From: Deinococcus psychrotolerans
GTDB taxonomy: Bacteria; Deinococcota; Deinococci; Deinococcales; Deinococcaceae
Reading direction: 5' to 3'
Assembly: GCF_003860465.1 (NCBI RefSeq)
Contig: NZ_CP034183.1
Location: 2,683,501-2,747,500 of the forward strand
DNA length: 64,000 nt
The translations under genes were made by a program, and so were the position numbers. Below the pieces are notes generated by a model. It was not told the origin of the DNA and ran no database searches. It saw only the letters and a program-made list of their open reading frames with translations. Of this stretch, positions 20,529-30,575 are shown one piece after another (within the stretch, counting starts at the first letter, position 1; every line of letters starts with the position of its first letter).

Positions 20529-20655
20529 AGGGGTCGTCGGGAGGTGGGAGCGGTTTGGTGCGTAAAAACATCCCCTTTGTCTTGAACAAATGCGACATCT
20601 CCGCCCTGTCCCGGTGGCGGATGCGCCCGCGCCCGCCTTCTGCCAGAGTGGAAGG

Positions 20656-21219
20656 GTGGCTTACCTAGAGTTCTCGCCTGACACCCGCCTGAGCCATTTG
20701 GTGCGGAATTATTTTCAGGGATCTGGGAAATTTCACAGCGGCCCAGAAGAACACCGCTTTATGCCTGAACGCTTGGTGCGCCTGACCTTTTCGGTGGGTC
20801 AGATTTGGCAGGGTTTACTGATGGGTGGAGCATTGGAGCCGAGGCCCAGTGCCCTGCTGTCGGGCCTGACTCTGATCCCCTTGCGGGCCGCCTCTCAGGG
20901 CGTTTTGATTTCCATCGCCACTCCCGCCGAATCGCAGGGACAGGTGCAGGGCGGCACGGGAGCGTTCAGTTCGCTGGCGCAAATCGCTGGGCCGCTCGGC
21001 GGCGGGCAGCTCTACTCGCGCCTCGGCCCCGGCGCGACCTACGGCGCGGCGGCGGCGCTGGCTGTGGCAGCGCTGAAGCCGACGGGCCATTCTCAAATCC
21101 GGCATGAGTGCTGGCCGCGTCGGTGGTGGCGGGGAAGTCAGGTTTGGCTTCCTTTGCCTTGTCGGATTGGAACATACCCACCCGATTCAGCCAGCAGCGC
21201 CCATAAGCAAGTGCCCTGA
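20656..21219 (+). pseudogene. Chimeric remnant: AraC-regulator N-terminus fused to the C-terminal end of an MFS transporter
   Basis: The open frame (187 residues from GTG 20656) starts like the N-terminal sensor domain of an AraC-family regulator (AYLEFSPDTRLSHLVRNYF, then HRFMPERLVRLTFSVGQIW and PSALLSGLTLIPLRA). Near residue 80 it changes into the last membrane segments of a drug-type MFS carrier ([42 protein letters not shown]). No DNA-binding HTH and none of the first ten MFS segments are present. The last ~45 residues look random. This is best read as two degraded genes joined by deletion. An expressed chimera is possible but unlikely. The flanks 20523-20655 and 21220-21393 hold nothing else that I can see. 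Confidence 0.65.
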
Positions 21220-21393
21220 ACAACGGTGCTCAAACCGTATACTGCCTCCACACCGACTTTGGTCTGCCGCCAAGGTGTTTGGCACGCTGGTCTTTTCCTG
21301 CTTTGGTGCTCAAGTTTGGGTTGATTTCAATGTGCCGACTTGCAAAGCGCAGGAACCGCCGCGCCGCTCAAGGCCTCACCTTGGAGAGTACCC

Positions 21394-24378
21394 ATGTCAG
21401 AGCAGCCCCCAACGCCGCCCCCCGCATCCGAACAAACAACCACCGACCTGCCCGCCGTCGACGCGGCTTCTTCTTTGTCCCCTGCGCTTCCTCCGGCGCT
21501 CATCGTGGGCATTGGCGGCTCGGCAGGAGCGCTTGACGCCTACGAGCGCTTTTTTGTCGGTTTGCCGCTGGGCAGTCAAATGGCCTTCGTGGTGATCTCA
21601 CACCTCGACCCGCACCAAGAAAGCCTGATGCCCGAAATTTTGCAGCGCTGCACCGTGCTGCACGTGGAAGCGGTTCGTGACGGCACCGTGATAAAGGCCG
21701 ACTCGGTCTACGTGGCTCCGCCGGGGTTCAGTGTGGCGGTGCGGGGCGGGACTTTGCAGCTTCAAGCGCTGTCTCAGGCCAAAGGCCACACCATCGACGC
21801 TTTTTTTGTCAGCCTGGCCGCCGATCAGGGTGAGCGGGCGGCGTGCGTCGTGTTGTCGGGCATGGGCAAAGACGGCACGGCGGGAGCGCAGGCCATCAAA
21901 GAGGCGGGCGGGCGGGTGCTGGTGCAAGACCCCAGCACGGCGGAGTTCGGCTCAATGCCCCTCAGCGCCGTCACTGCCGGGGTGGCCGACGCGGTGCTTC
22001 CCGCCGAAGAACTGGCCACCCGCTTATACACCTGGGTCAACGCCAAGTCGCTGACGCCCGTGATCGGCAGCAATCTGGAAGTAGAACCCACCGAACTCCA
22101 CAACATGCTGCTGCTGGTGCGCTCCCGCACCGGGCACGACTTCAGCGGCTACAAGCCGTCTACCCTGGTGCGCCGAATCGACCGCCGCATGAAAAGCCAG
22201 CGCATTCAAACCTTTGCAGAGTATTCGCGGATGCTCGAAAGCAGCCCCAGCGAAACCGAAGCGCTCTTTCAAGATTTGACCATCAACGTGACCCGCTTTT
22301 TCCGCGACCCCGACGCCTTTGGGCAACTCAAAGAACATTTGCGGAGCATGTTGTTGCTGCGCGACCCGCCGCAGAGCAGCCTGCGGGTATGGGTACCCGG
22401 CTGCGCCAGCGGTGAAGAAGCCTACTCGGTGGCGATCATTTTGCACGAATTGGTAGAAGAGTTGGGCAGACCGCTCAATATCCAGATTTTTGCCACCGAC
22501 ATTGATCAGCAGGCCATCGACGCGGCCCGTTTGAGCGTGTATCCGCTCAGCATCGCCCACGTGGTGTCGGCCCAGCGCCTGCAAAAGTATTTCCGGCGCA
22601 GCGAAGAAGGCTACCAAATTCAGGGTTTTATCCGCGAGTCGGTGGTGTTTGCTCTCCACAACACCTTCAGCGACCCGCCGTTTACCCGGCTCGATTTGCT
22701 GTGCTGCCGCAACATGCTGATCTACTTCAGGGCCGAGTTGCAGCAGCGGGTCTTGGGGGTGTTTCACTACGCCCTCAACCCCGGCGGCCTGCTGTTTTTG
22801 GGCACCAGCGAAACGCTCGGCGCTCAGCGTGACCATTTCGCGGCGCTGGACTCGCACTGGCGGATTTACCGGCGCGGGCCGGAAGCGGCCAGACCCTTGC
22901 CCTCAGGGCAAATGACCCCGAGGGGCGCGGGCGGCCTGAGCCGGGGAGCCGCGCCGTTTCAAGGCGTCTTGGCCTTGCCGCACCGCACTTTGTCGCAGCA
23001 GGTTCAGCGCGTTTTGCTCTCGCAGTACGCGCCGCCGGCGGTGGTCATCAACGCTTCGGGCGATATTTTGTTTGTCAACGGCCAAACCGGGCGCTACCTG
23101 CAACTTCCCAGCGGCACCGGCAGCACCAACAACGTCCTCGAAATGGTCAAAGACGGCCTGCGCTACGACCTGGCCAGCGGCATCCGCGAAGTGCAGCGCG
23201 ATCAGCGTGAGGTGGTGGTGCATCACCAATTTTTCACTGATGGCGGCTCAGAGGGGGGCGGCGCAGTGGGCAGCAGGGCAGTGGGGCTCGACATTACGCT
23301 GCGCCCACTGCACGGCCCCGAGCAAGGGTTGGTCATTATCATTTTCCGCGAGCAGTCCGGCCCCGCCCAGCTGCTCAGCGTGCAAACAGGCCAGCTTGAC
23401 CAAGTTCAGAGCCTGACCCGCGAACTCCAACACACCCGCGAAACCCTGCAGGCCAATATCGAAGAAATGCTGATTTCGGTAGAAGAACTCAAAAGCACCA
23501 ACGAGGAATACCAAACCACCATCGAAGAACTCAAAAGCACCAACGAAGAGCTGATGACATCCAAAGAAGAATTGCAGTCCCTCAATGAAGAACTCATCAC
23601 GTCCAACAGCGAACACCGAATGGTGATCACCGAGCTGGGCCAAATCAATGACGACATGAACAACTTGCTGGAAAGTGCCGGAATCGCCACCCTCTTTTTG
23701 GGCAACGATTTCCGCATCAAGCGCTTTACCCCCAAGTTTGCCAGTGTTATTCGGCTGCTGCCCAGTGATATCGGGCGGCCCATCAGCGACTTTCACCTCA
23801 AGCTGAACTACCCTTACGTGCTGCGCGATATCGGGCAAGTCTTGGAAACCCTGCTGCCGTTTGAAACCCAAGTCCAGACCCAAGACGGCCACTGGCATCT
23901 GCTCAGAATTACGCCTTACCGCACCGCCAACAACTTCATCGACGGCGTGGTGGTGGCCCTGACCGACCTCGACGTGGTCAAAAATCTCGAAGCCGAAGTG
24001 CGGCTCTCGGCCCGCTACGCTCAGGCGCTGCTCGAGGGCCTACCCGATCCGGTGCTCGTTTTTGATCAGCACAGCCGCCTCGTGACGGCCAACCCGGCGC
24101 TGATCCGCTTGCTGCCCGACGCCGAACCGCAAACGCTGTTGGCCGATGTGAGCGGCGTGTTTGGCCGCCAAGACGTTCAGGCGATGCTCGACAAGGTGAT
24201 TGCTGGCCGCAATCCGGAAGCGCTGGAGTTGGCGCTGTCGGATGAGTTACAGGCCCAGCGCTTCAAGTTCAGTGCGTGGCCGATCAGCGCCGAGGTGGCG
24301 CAGCCTCCGCTTTATTTGCTGCTGCTCGAAGCGCTGCCGCGAGCTTTGTCGGCTGAGCAGTCGCCACCACAAATCTGA
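21394..24378 (+). CDS. CheB-CheR fusion with coiled coil and PAS domains
   Basis: The 994-residue protein joins a CheB methylesterase domain (triad likely S43 in GIGGSAGALDAY, H70 in VISHLDPHQES, D160 in SGMGKDGTAGAQ) to a CheR methyltransferase (N-domain near 230-290, SAM loop VWVPGCASGEEAYSVAI near 330). PAS-like regions follow, with a long heptad coil made of repeated EELKSTNEE/EELQSLNEE units (about 690-745) and two further PAS domains. There is no receiver domain and no kinase domain. ATG 21394 follows a GGAG Shine-Dalgarno sequence; an in-frame upstream extension to 21340 is less likely. No flagellar or MCP gene is near, so a non-motility signalling role is inferred, perhaps with the convergent kinase gene. 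Confidence 0.92.
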   Translation: MSEQPPTPPPASEQTTTDLPAVDAASSLSPALPPALIVGIGGSAGALDAYERFFVGLPLGSQMAFVVISHLDPHQESLMPEILQRCTVLHVEAVRDGTVIKADSVYVAPPGFSVAVRGGTLQLQALSQAKGHTIDAFFVSLAADQGERAACVVLSGMGKDGTAGAQAIKEAGGRVLVQDPSTAEFGSMPLSAVTAGVADAVLPAEELATRLYTWVNAKSLTPVIGSNLEVEPTELHNMLLLVRSRTGHDFSGYKPSTLVRRIDRRMKSQRIQTFAEYSRMLESSPSETEALFQDLTINVTRFFRDPDAFGQLKEHLRSMLLLRDPPQSSLRVWVPGCASGEEAYSVAIILHELVEELGRPLNIQIFATDIDQQAIDAARLSVYPLSIAHVVSAQRLQKYFRRSEEGYQIQGFIRESVVFALHNTFSDPPFTRLDLLCCRNMLIYFRAELQQRVLGVFHYALNPGGLLFLGTSETLGAQRDHFAALDSHWRIYRRGPEAARPLPSGQMTPRGAGGLSRGAAPFQGVLALPHRTLSQQVQRVLLSQYAPPAVVINASGDILFVNGQTGRYLQLPSGTGSTNNVLEMVKDGLRYDLASGIREVQRDQREVVVHHQFFTDGGSEGGGAVGSRAVGLDITLRPLHGPEQGLVIIIFREQSGPAQLLSVQTGQLDQVQSLTRELQHTRETLQANIEEMLISVEELKSTNEEYQTTIEELKSTNEELMTSKEELQSLNEELITSNSEHRMVITELGQINDDMNNLLESAGIATLFLGNDFRIKRFTPKFASVIRLLPSDIGRPISDFHLKLNYPYVLRDIGQVLETLLPFETQVQTQDGHWHLLRITPYRTANNFIDGVVVALTDLDVVKNLEAEVRLSARYAQALLEGLPDPVLVFDQHSRLVTANPALIRLLPDAEPQTLLADVSGVFGRQDVQAMLDKVIAGRNPEALELALSDELQAQRFKFSAWPISAEVAQPPLYLLLLEALPRALSAEQSPPQI

Positions 24379-24409
24379 GCGAGAAAAGAGCGCACCGCTC
24401 CCCCAGCAC

Positions 24410-25828
24410 TTATCTCCTGACGCCCGCTTCTTTGGGCAGGGCCACCCAAAAGCTGGCTCCCTCGCCTTCCTTGCCCTCGCCCCAAACCCGCCCACCGTGC
24501 CGCAGCACCACCCGCTTGACAACCGCCAGCCCCAGCCCCAGCCCCCTGAACTGACGCGGGCTGTGAAGCTGCTGAAACAGCGCGAACAAGCGCGACTTTT
24601 GCCGCATATTAAAGCCGACGCCGTTGTCCTGAACCGAAATGATGTATTCGGTGTTGTTTTCGGAAACGCCGATGCAGATGCGGACTTCGGAGCGGGTTTC
24701 GCTGAATTTGAGGGCGTTGTCGAGCAGGTGAAAAAACAGGAGCTGCAAGGTGCGGCTGTCGCCGGTGACGGTGGGCAAGCGGTGCTGCTCCCAGACGATC
24801 TGGCGGCCTTCCAACTCGCCCGCAAGCGACTTTTTGACTTCGGCCAGCACCTTTTCCAAGCTCACCGGAATAAACCGCGCCCGCTGCCGCCCCAGCCGGA
24901 AGTATTCGGTCAGCGCTGCGGCCAGCACCTGCACGTGTTCGGCAGCCGAAACCATTTCCCGCAGGTAGTGCTCACGCAGCGCTTCTGGATACACCGTTTG
25001 AGTGTCTTGAGGCGCTGGGGAAGCGGCGGCTGTGGGCGCGGGCGTGGCGGCGGGCTGAGCATGTTTGAGCAGGCCCGCGAAACTGCTGATGTGCCGCAGC
25101 GGCGTGTCAAGCGCCTGCATGGTGGACTGCACGAACAGTTCCAGCTCTTCGTTGAGTTCCTGAACTTGCACGGTGCGGGCCACGATCCGCGTTTCTAGGG
25201 TGTCATTGAGCGCCAAGATGGTGCTCTGCGCGGCTTTGAGGGCCGTGATGTCGGTAATGGCCAGCCGGATATCGCCGCCGCTGCTCAGTACGGCGTCGAG
25301 CTGGCCTTCGAGCGGCACCGTTGGCCCCCCAGCGCCTGCTCCCCCAGCGCTTTGCGGCAGCAGCCTGAGTTCTAGCCGCCCGCGCCCGCTGGCCGCGCCG
25401 CTGCCCAGCCGCTTGAGGAGGGTCGCCAGCGAGGTGCGCGAGGATTCGTCCACAAACAGCAAGAAGCGCCGGCCCAGCAGGTGCGGGCGGCTGAGGCCGA
25501 GCTGAGCGCTGCCCGCCGCGTTGACTTCCACGATATGCCCGCCCTTGTCGAGCGAAAAGTAGCCGACGGGGGCCATGTCGTAGAGCTCTTGGTACTTGTC
25601 GCGGGCAAGCTCTAAGGCCTGGTTGCTGCGCTGCAATTCTTCGTTTTGCAACAGCAGTTCCACCTGATGCACCTGAAGCTCGTGCTGCTGCGCTTCAAAG
25701 TCATGCCGAAGGTGCTGAAAATTCGCTTCACTGTGCTGCGAGGGTTGAGCTTGTAACTGCTCCTCGGCTTGCCGCCGCAGGTCGTCAGAAGACCAAACTG
25801 GAGCGGGCGTACTTTGCTGATCGCTCAT
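24410..25828 (-). CDS. PAS sensor histidine kinase-like protein lacking the phospho-acceptor His
   Basis: The 472-residue soluble protein has an N-terminal coiled coil (about 15-80, Gln/Glu-rich), a PAS domain (about 80-195, MAPVGYFSLDKGGHIVEVN), a second coil, a dimerisation region, an Ala/Pro linker (258-275) and an HATPase_c domain with N box LLDNALKF (N371), G1 box DNGVGF (401-406) and G2 box GLGLGLAVV (429-437). The H box normally reads S-H-D-L-R-x-P-L. Here it reads TMQALDTPLRHI, so Gln238 (CAG, 25117-25115) replaces the phosphorylated His. It is convergent with the CheB-CheR gene, 31 bases between stops. No response regulator adjoins. The long upstream frame to 26119 is rejected because it lacks family similarity. 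Confidence 0.88.
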   Translation of the reverse strand: MSDQQSTPAPVWSSDDLRRQAEEQLQAQPSQHSEANFQHLRHDFEAQQHELQVHQVELLLQNEELQRSNQALELARDKYQELYDMAPVGYFSLDKGGHIVEVNAAGSAQLGLSRPHLLGRRFLLFVDESSRTSLATLLKRLGSGAASGRGRLELRLLPQSAGGAGAGGPTVPLEGQLDAVLSSGGDIRLAITDITALKAAQSTILALNDTLETRIVARTVQVQELNEELELFVQSTMQALDTPLRHISSFAGLLKHAQPAATPAPTAAASPAPQDTQTVYPEALREHYLREMVSAAEHVQVLAAALTEYFRLGRQRARFIPVSLEKVLAEVKKSLAGELEGRQIVWEQHRLPTVTGDSRTLQLLFFHLLDNALKFSETRSEVRICIGVSENNTEYIISVQDNGVGFNMRQKSRLFALFQQLHSPRQFRGLGLGLAVVKRVVLRHGGRVWGEGKEGEGASFWVALPKEAGVRR

Positions 25829-26058
25829 GGCTGTCTTCTCCCTCACCGACCACCTCAACTGCTGAAGTGCTTTTAAGATAGCGGCTGCGGCCTTGAGATA
25901 CCGCGCCACGGCGAACACTGTAAATTTTGTTCTACCTTTCTCACGCCCATCGATACTGAAAAGGGGGTCGCAGAACACGCGCCCGGTTCCCCACGCAGCG
26001 CAGATGTGAAGCGGAGATACAGCAGGGAAGTGCGGCAACTTTTGGAGCGCTGGCCCCG

Positions 26059-26064
26059 TAGACT
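26059..26064 (+). promoter_or_regulatory. -10 box before the gene at 26071
   Basis: TAGACT ends six bases before the ATG at 26071. Confidence 0.55.
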
Positions 26065-26070
26065 GTAGAT

Positions 26071-26631
26071 ATGAAACCGTGGACGCCCGCTCCCCACCTT
26101 GCCCTGATGCTCTCGGCACAAGCCGAAGCGCTCGGCGCAGATTACCTCAAGCTCATTTATGCCGATGGGGTGTTTCAGGGCGTCAGGCCCATCTCGGCTG
26201 AGCAGCTGATGCGCGGTGAGCGCGGCTACGCCCTGACGCCCAGTGCCTACGGCGGCGAGTGGAGCCTGACGCTGGGAGCCAGCGCTCAGCAAAAAGAACT
26301 CGCCGACAAAGTGCATCTGACTTTTGTCGGCAACACGGTGGCTCTCACGGAAAGCGGAGCCACCATCGGCAAGTTGATGGCCCGCCTGAGTTCGGCGGCG
26401 GCCAGCAGCTGCTTTCGTGTCGGCTCCGAGCGCCTACCCGCCCTCAAAAGTTGGGTGGAAAACAGCGTGAGGAGCGGAGCGCGGGCTGACCTCAACACCG
26501 AGCGCTCGTTCGGGCCGCTGCGGGTGCAGCTGCTGACCCATCACGGGGGCGGGGGCGCTGAGGCCGCGCAGGACTTGGCCGAAGTGGACGTGCTGATGTC
26601 GCGCACCGGTCAGCCGGGTATAGGGGCCTGA
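26071..26631 (+). CDS. Conserved-looking hypothetical protein, 186 residues
   Basis: I do not recognise a family. The protein is cytoplasmic by appearance (no signal peptide or membrane segment), with mixed alpha/beta composition: an N-terminal helix (HLALMLSAQAEALGADYLKLIYADG), a central part (SLTLGASAQQKELADKVHLTFVG) and a C-terminal Gly/His-rich loop (THHGGGGAEAAQ). The leaderless-type box (TAGACT, six bases before ATG) and GC-rich third codon positions support expression. It is divergent from the histidine-kinase gene across a 242-base gap in which I see no other gene. Confidence 0.65.
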   Translation: MKPWTPAPHLALMLSAQAEALGADYLKLIYADGVFQGVRPISAEQLMRGERGYALTPSAYGGEWSLTLGASAQQKELADKVHLTFVGNTVALTESGATIGKLMARLSSAAASSCFRVGSERLPALKSWVENSVRSGARADLNTERSFGPLRVQLLTHHGGGGAEAAQDLAEVDVLMSRTGQPGIGA

Positions 26632-26733
26632 TTCGGCCGCACCGGAGGGTTCATTTCTGAAAAGCGGTTGGAGAGGGGAGGAGTTGGTCGGCTACGGCCC
26701 GCTCAGCCCGTTTCCAAAGTCCGGCGTGGCCGC

Positions 26734-27324
26734 TCAGATTCTAGGATCGGAATCGAAAGGCCCCGAGTGAGGTTGGATTGGGCCACATATCAGTATCCAG
26801 CCCATCACCACCCCGCCACCCACATACGAGCCTCTGCTGACCCAAGTACAACCGGCAGGTGTATAACTGGGCAGCGTCGGCAGAGCCTGCGGGCCAGTCG
26901 GCACGCTTGCCGTTCCCGAGGAAGTACCCGGCTGCTCATCCACGACCAGAGCGCTGGAAATGACTGCGCCGGACGCACTCATCATTTCTCTACAGGCCAA
27001 CTGCCAGCCGTTTCTGTAGATCCAGCTACAACCGTCAGGCGGCGTCTGGTTTGGGTACGTCGGCAGCGCCTGAATCGGCGGTGTGACGTGCCTGACGGGA
27101 GCGCCCGTGACCGGGATCTTGATGCTCTGCATCTGCTGAACCGGCTGGGCCAGGGTTGCGGCGCGGGGTTGGGCGGAGGCGCTGCCGAGCGAGCTGGCGG
27201 CGAGGGCGGCCAGCAGCATCACCTGAACACCCCGGAACGCGCGGACAGTGAGCGGCTGAAGAATTTGGAGTTGGGTGACTTGGGGCTGAGCGGTCTGAGT
27301 CTGGACGGTCATCAACTTGGTCAT
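26734..27324 (-). CDS. Secreted protein with a duplicated Cys/Trp module, function unknown
   Basis: The 196-residue protein starts after a strong Shine-Dalgarno (AAGGAG, nine bases before ATG). It has a long Gln/Thr-rich N-region (about 30 residues), then a hydrophobic signal segment (VMLLAALAASSLG) with likely cleavage at ASA-Q (50/51). The mature part holds two related modules: residues 85-111 and 146-180. Each follows QALPTxPxxTPxGC[ST]W..R, then a later Trp and a second Cys (C99/C111 and C159/C180). The Cys pairs probably form one disulfide per module outside the membrane. I know no named domain that matches. Divergent from mqnC. Confidence 0.68.
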   Translation of the reverse strand: MTKLMTVQTQTAQPQVTQLQILQPLTVRAFRGVQVMLLAALAASSLGSASAQPRAATLAQPVQQMQSIKIPVTGAPVRHVTPPIQALPTYPNQTPPDGCSWIYRNGWQLACREMMSASGAVISSALVVDEQPGTSSGTASVPTGPQALPTLPSYTPAGCTWVSRGSYVGGGVVMGWILICGPIQPHSGPFDSDPRI

Positions 27325-27500
27325 GGCGTTTTCTCCTTGTCATCAAAGGGGGCGGCTCGGCGGGCGGTGGGTGGAAGCGGGGGGAGGCATTCGTTTGCTC
27401 TCCTCCTGCTCTGCGCCTACTGTGAACTTGCCCCCCTGAACGGTTCGTGAACAGCCATGAACGGTAACCCTTCAGGGACTTTTCCCCACTGCTCCGGTGA

Positions 27501-27506
27501 TAAACT
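27501..27506 (+). promoter_or_regulatory. -10 box of leaderless mqnCA transcript
   Basis: TAAACT ends six bases before the mqnC ATG. Confidence 0.6.
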
Positions 27507-27512
27507 GCCCTC

Positions 27513-28691
<1,179 letters not shown>

Positions 28692-28693
28692 GC

Positions 28694-29533
28694 ATGTACC
28701 GTGCAGGCTGGATTCATTACACCAACGTCGCTCCGATTCTGGACGATCTGGTGTTGCCCGCTGGGGTCAACGCTGTGACGGGCGTGCCCACCCAGATGAA
28801 CGCGGCGCTGTTATCGGGTGAAGTGGACATCGCCAACATCAGCGCGGTGGAGTTCATTCGCAACGCGGATCAGCTGGCCGCCCTGCCGGATTTCAGTGTG
28901 GCGGTGCTGGGGTCGGTCTACAGCGTCAATCTGTTTCACAGCGTGCCCTGGGAAGACTTAAAGCGCGTGGCGCTGACCGCCCAGAGCGCCACTAGTGTGG
29001 CCTTGCTGGAAGTGCTGCTGCGGGAAAGCGGCCTCTCGCCCAGTTTAGAACGTGCAGAGGGTACGGCTCAGGAACTGCTGGCGGCGGGCTACGACGGCGT
29101 GCTCAGAATCGGTGACAGCGCCCTGCGCGAGTGGTACGGCGTGGTCGGCCCGCTGACCGAGACCACCAGCATGACCGCCCTGCCGCACCACAAGGGCGGC
29201 GTGACCGTCACCGATCTGGCCCAGAAATGGTTTGAGCTGACCGGCCATCCGTTCGTGTTCGCAGTGTGGGCTTACCGCCAGAGTGCGCCGCCGCCCGCCG
29301 AATTGCTTCAGGCCATGCGGGTAGCGAGGCGTCACGGCATCGGACACTTGGAGGAAGTCGCCCAGCGCCACGCCCAGCGTCTCGGTTTGCCTGAGCGGGT
29401 GGTGCAGCACTACCTCTGGAATTTCCGCTATCACCTCGAAGCGCCGGACCGACTCGGCCTGAACGAATTTGCTGCTAAAGTCGCACCGAATCACCCGCCG
29501 CTGGTGTTCGGGCCTGCACTGCCAGGCGACTGA
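28694..29533 (+). CDS. mqnA: Chorismate dehydratase
   Basis: MqnA removes water from chorismate to give 3-enolpyruvoyl-benzoate, the first step of futalosine-type menaquinone synthesis. The 279-residue protein has the periplasmic-binding-protein-like fold of the family: [15 protein letters not shown] at the start, the ligand loop [34 protein letters not shown], and [12 protein letters not shown]. It lacks a signal peptide, as expected for this cytoplasmic enzyme. It starts two bases after mqnC. Its 3' end overlaps the convergent pseudouridine-synthase gene by 43 bases. Confidence 0.94.
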   Translation: MYRAGWIHYTNVAPILDDLVLPAGVNAVTGVPTQMNAALLSGEVDIANISAVEFIRNADQLAALPDFSVAVLGSVYSVNLFHSVPWEDLKRVALTAQSATSVALLEVLLRESGLSPSLERAEGTAQELLAAGYDGVLRIGDSALREWYGVVGPLTETTSMTALPHHKGGVTVTDLAQKWFELTGHPFVFAVWAYRQSAPPPAELLQAMRVARRHGIGHLEEVAQRHAQRLGLPERVVQHYLWNFRYHLEAPDRLGLNEFAAKVAPNHPPLVFGPALPGD

Positions 29534-30465
29534 GCCGGAAGCTGGCCCCCCACCTGCAAAACGGGCGGCGGGGGCGCAGTCAGCTCCAGCACTTTGCCGC
29601 TTACCGGATGAACGAAACGGAGTTGGTGGGCGTGCAGCCAGTAGCCGCCGTCTCCGGGCAGGCCCGGCAGGTGGGTCAAAGGTAGGCCGCCCGCACCGTA
29701 GAGCGGATCGCCGAGAAGTGGCAGTCCGATGCTGGCCAGATGAATCCGAATCTGGTGGGGGCGTCCGGTCAGGATGTCCACTTCAAACAGAGTGTGGGAA
29801 CTGGGGGTTTGCGGATTAGCCGTTCCGCGCCGTTCCAAAACCCGTGCCAAGCTGCGGGAAACTTTGCCCACCGGACTGGCCGCGTACACCTCACCCAACA
29901 AGGGGTGAGGCACCGGCCCAATCGGAGTGCGGATGTCGTAGGCGTCCTGCTCGGCCCGGCCCGCCGCGAGAGCCAGGTAGCGTTTCCCGATCTGCTGCTC
30001 TCGCCACGCTCTGCTCAAATTTGCGGCGGCGGCGGTGGTGCGGGCAAACAGCACCAAGCCCGAGGTGCCACGCCCCAAGCGGTGCAGCGGGCTAGCCTGC
30101 GGAAATTCGGCGCGAACCAGATGCAGCAAGGTGTGTTCCAAGAATCCGCCACCTGGCAAAGTGGGCAGGCCGCTGGGTTTGGCGACGGCCAGCACAGCGC
30201 TATCTTGGTGCAGCACCCCGAAATGCAGCGGCGCGGCTTCTTCCTTCCACGGTGGGCGCCGCCAGACTAAGTCTTGTCCAATCTGAAGCGTTTCAGCTCC
30301 GGCAGCGGGTACTCCGCTGAGCAGCACTTCGCCTTGCTCCAAGCGGGCTTGCCATTCTGCGGGCGTGGAATGCGGGTAGCGCCCTGCCAAATAACTGAGC
30401 AGGCTTTGGCCCTGCGCCCGCCCGCCGATTTGCTCGTGGTAAGCGTAACCGCCGTTGAGTGCCAT
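29491..30465 (-). CDS. RluA-family pseudouridine synthase-like protein with altered active-site motif
   Basis: The 324-residue protein has a degenerate S4-like N-terminus ([29 protein letters not shown]) and the RluA catalytic domain ([47 protein letters not shown]). The family catalytic motif HRLDxxTSG reads [15 protein letters not shown] here, so the usual catalytic Asp is Gly. I recall the same HRLGRGTSG form in plant and cyanobacterial relatives, so it may be a true subfamily. Target RNA is unknown. TACACT (30477-30472) lies six bases before ATG. The 3' end overlaps mqnA. Confidence 0.85.
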   Translation of the reverse strand: MALNGGYAYHEQIGGRAQGQSLLSYLAGRYPHSTPAEWQARLEQGEVLLSGVPAAGAETLQIGQDLVWRRPPWKEEAAPLHFGVLHQDSAVLAVAKPSGLPTLPGGGFLEHTLLHLVRAEFPQASPLHRLGRGTSGLVLFARTTAAAANLSRAWREQQIGKRYLALAAGRAEQDAYDIRTPIGPVPHPLLGEVYAASPVGKVSRSLARVLERRGTANPQTPSSHTLFEVDILTGRPHQIRIHLASIGLPLLGDPLYGAGGLPLTHLPGLPGDGGYWLHAHQLRFVHPVSGKVLELTAPPPPVLQVGGQLPAQSPGSAGPNTSGG

Positions 30466-30471
30466 CTGCCG

Positions 30472-30477
30472 AGTGTA
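30472..30477 (-). promoter_or_regulatory. -10 box before the RluA-like gene
   Basis: TACACT on the minus strand ends six bases before ATG 30465. Confidence 0.55.
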
Positions 30478-30562
30478 GCGTTGACTAGTCGCCGCTTCAT
30501 TACCGCTCCGTCATCTGATCCAAGCTGACGCAAGCCTAAAGAGCACGCTCATGTGTTCCCGC

Positions 30563-30568
30563 TAGGAT
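30563..30568 (+). promoter_or_regulatory. -10 box before the secreted protein at 30576
   Basis: TAGGAT ends seven bases before the ATG. Confidence 0.5.
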
Positions 30569-30575
30569 ACGTTTC

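Noticed and set aside
25829..26119. N-terminal extension of the histidine-kinase frame
   Set aside because: The 97 extra residues cover the promoter region of the divergent gene, have no domain character, and the ATG at 25828 starts a sequence consistent with the coiled-coil domain.
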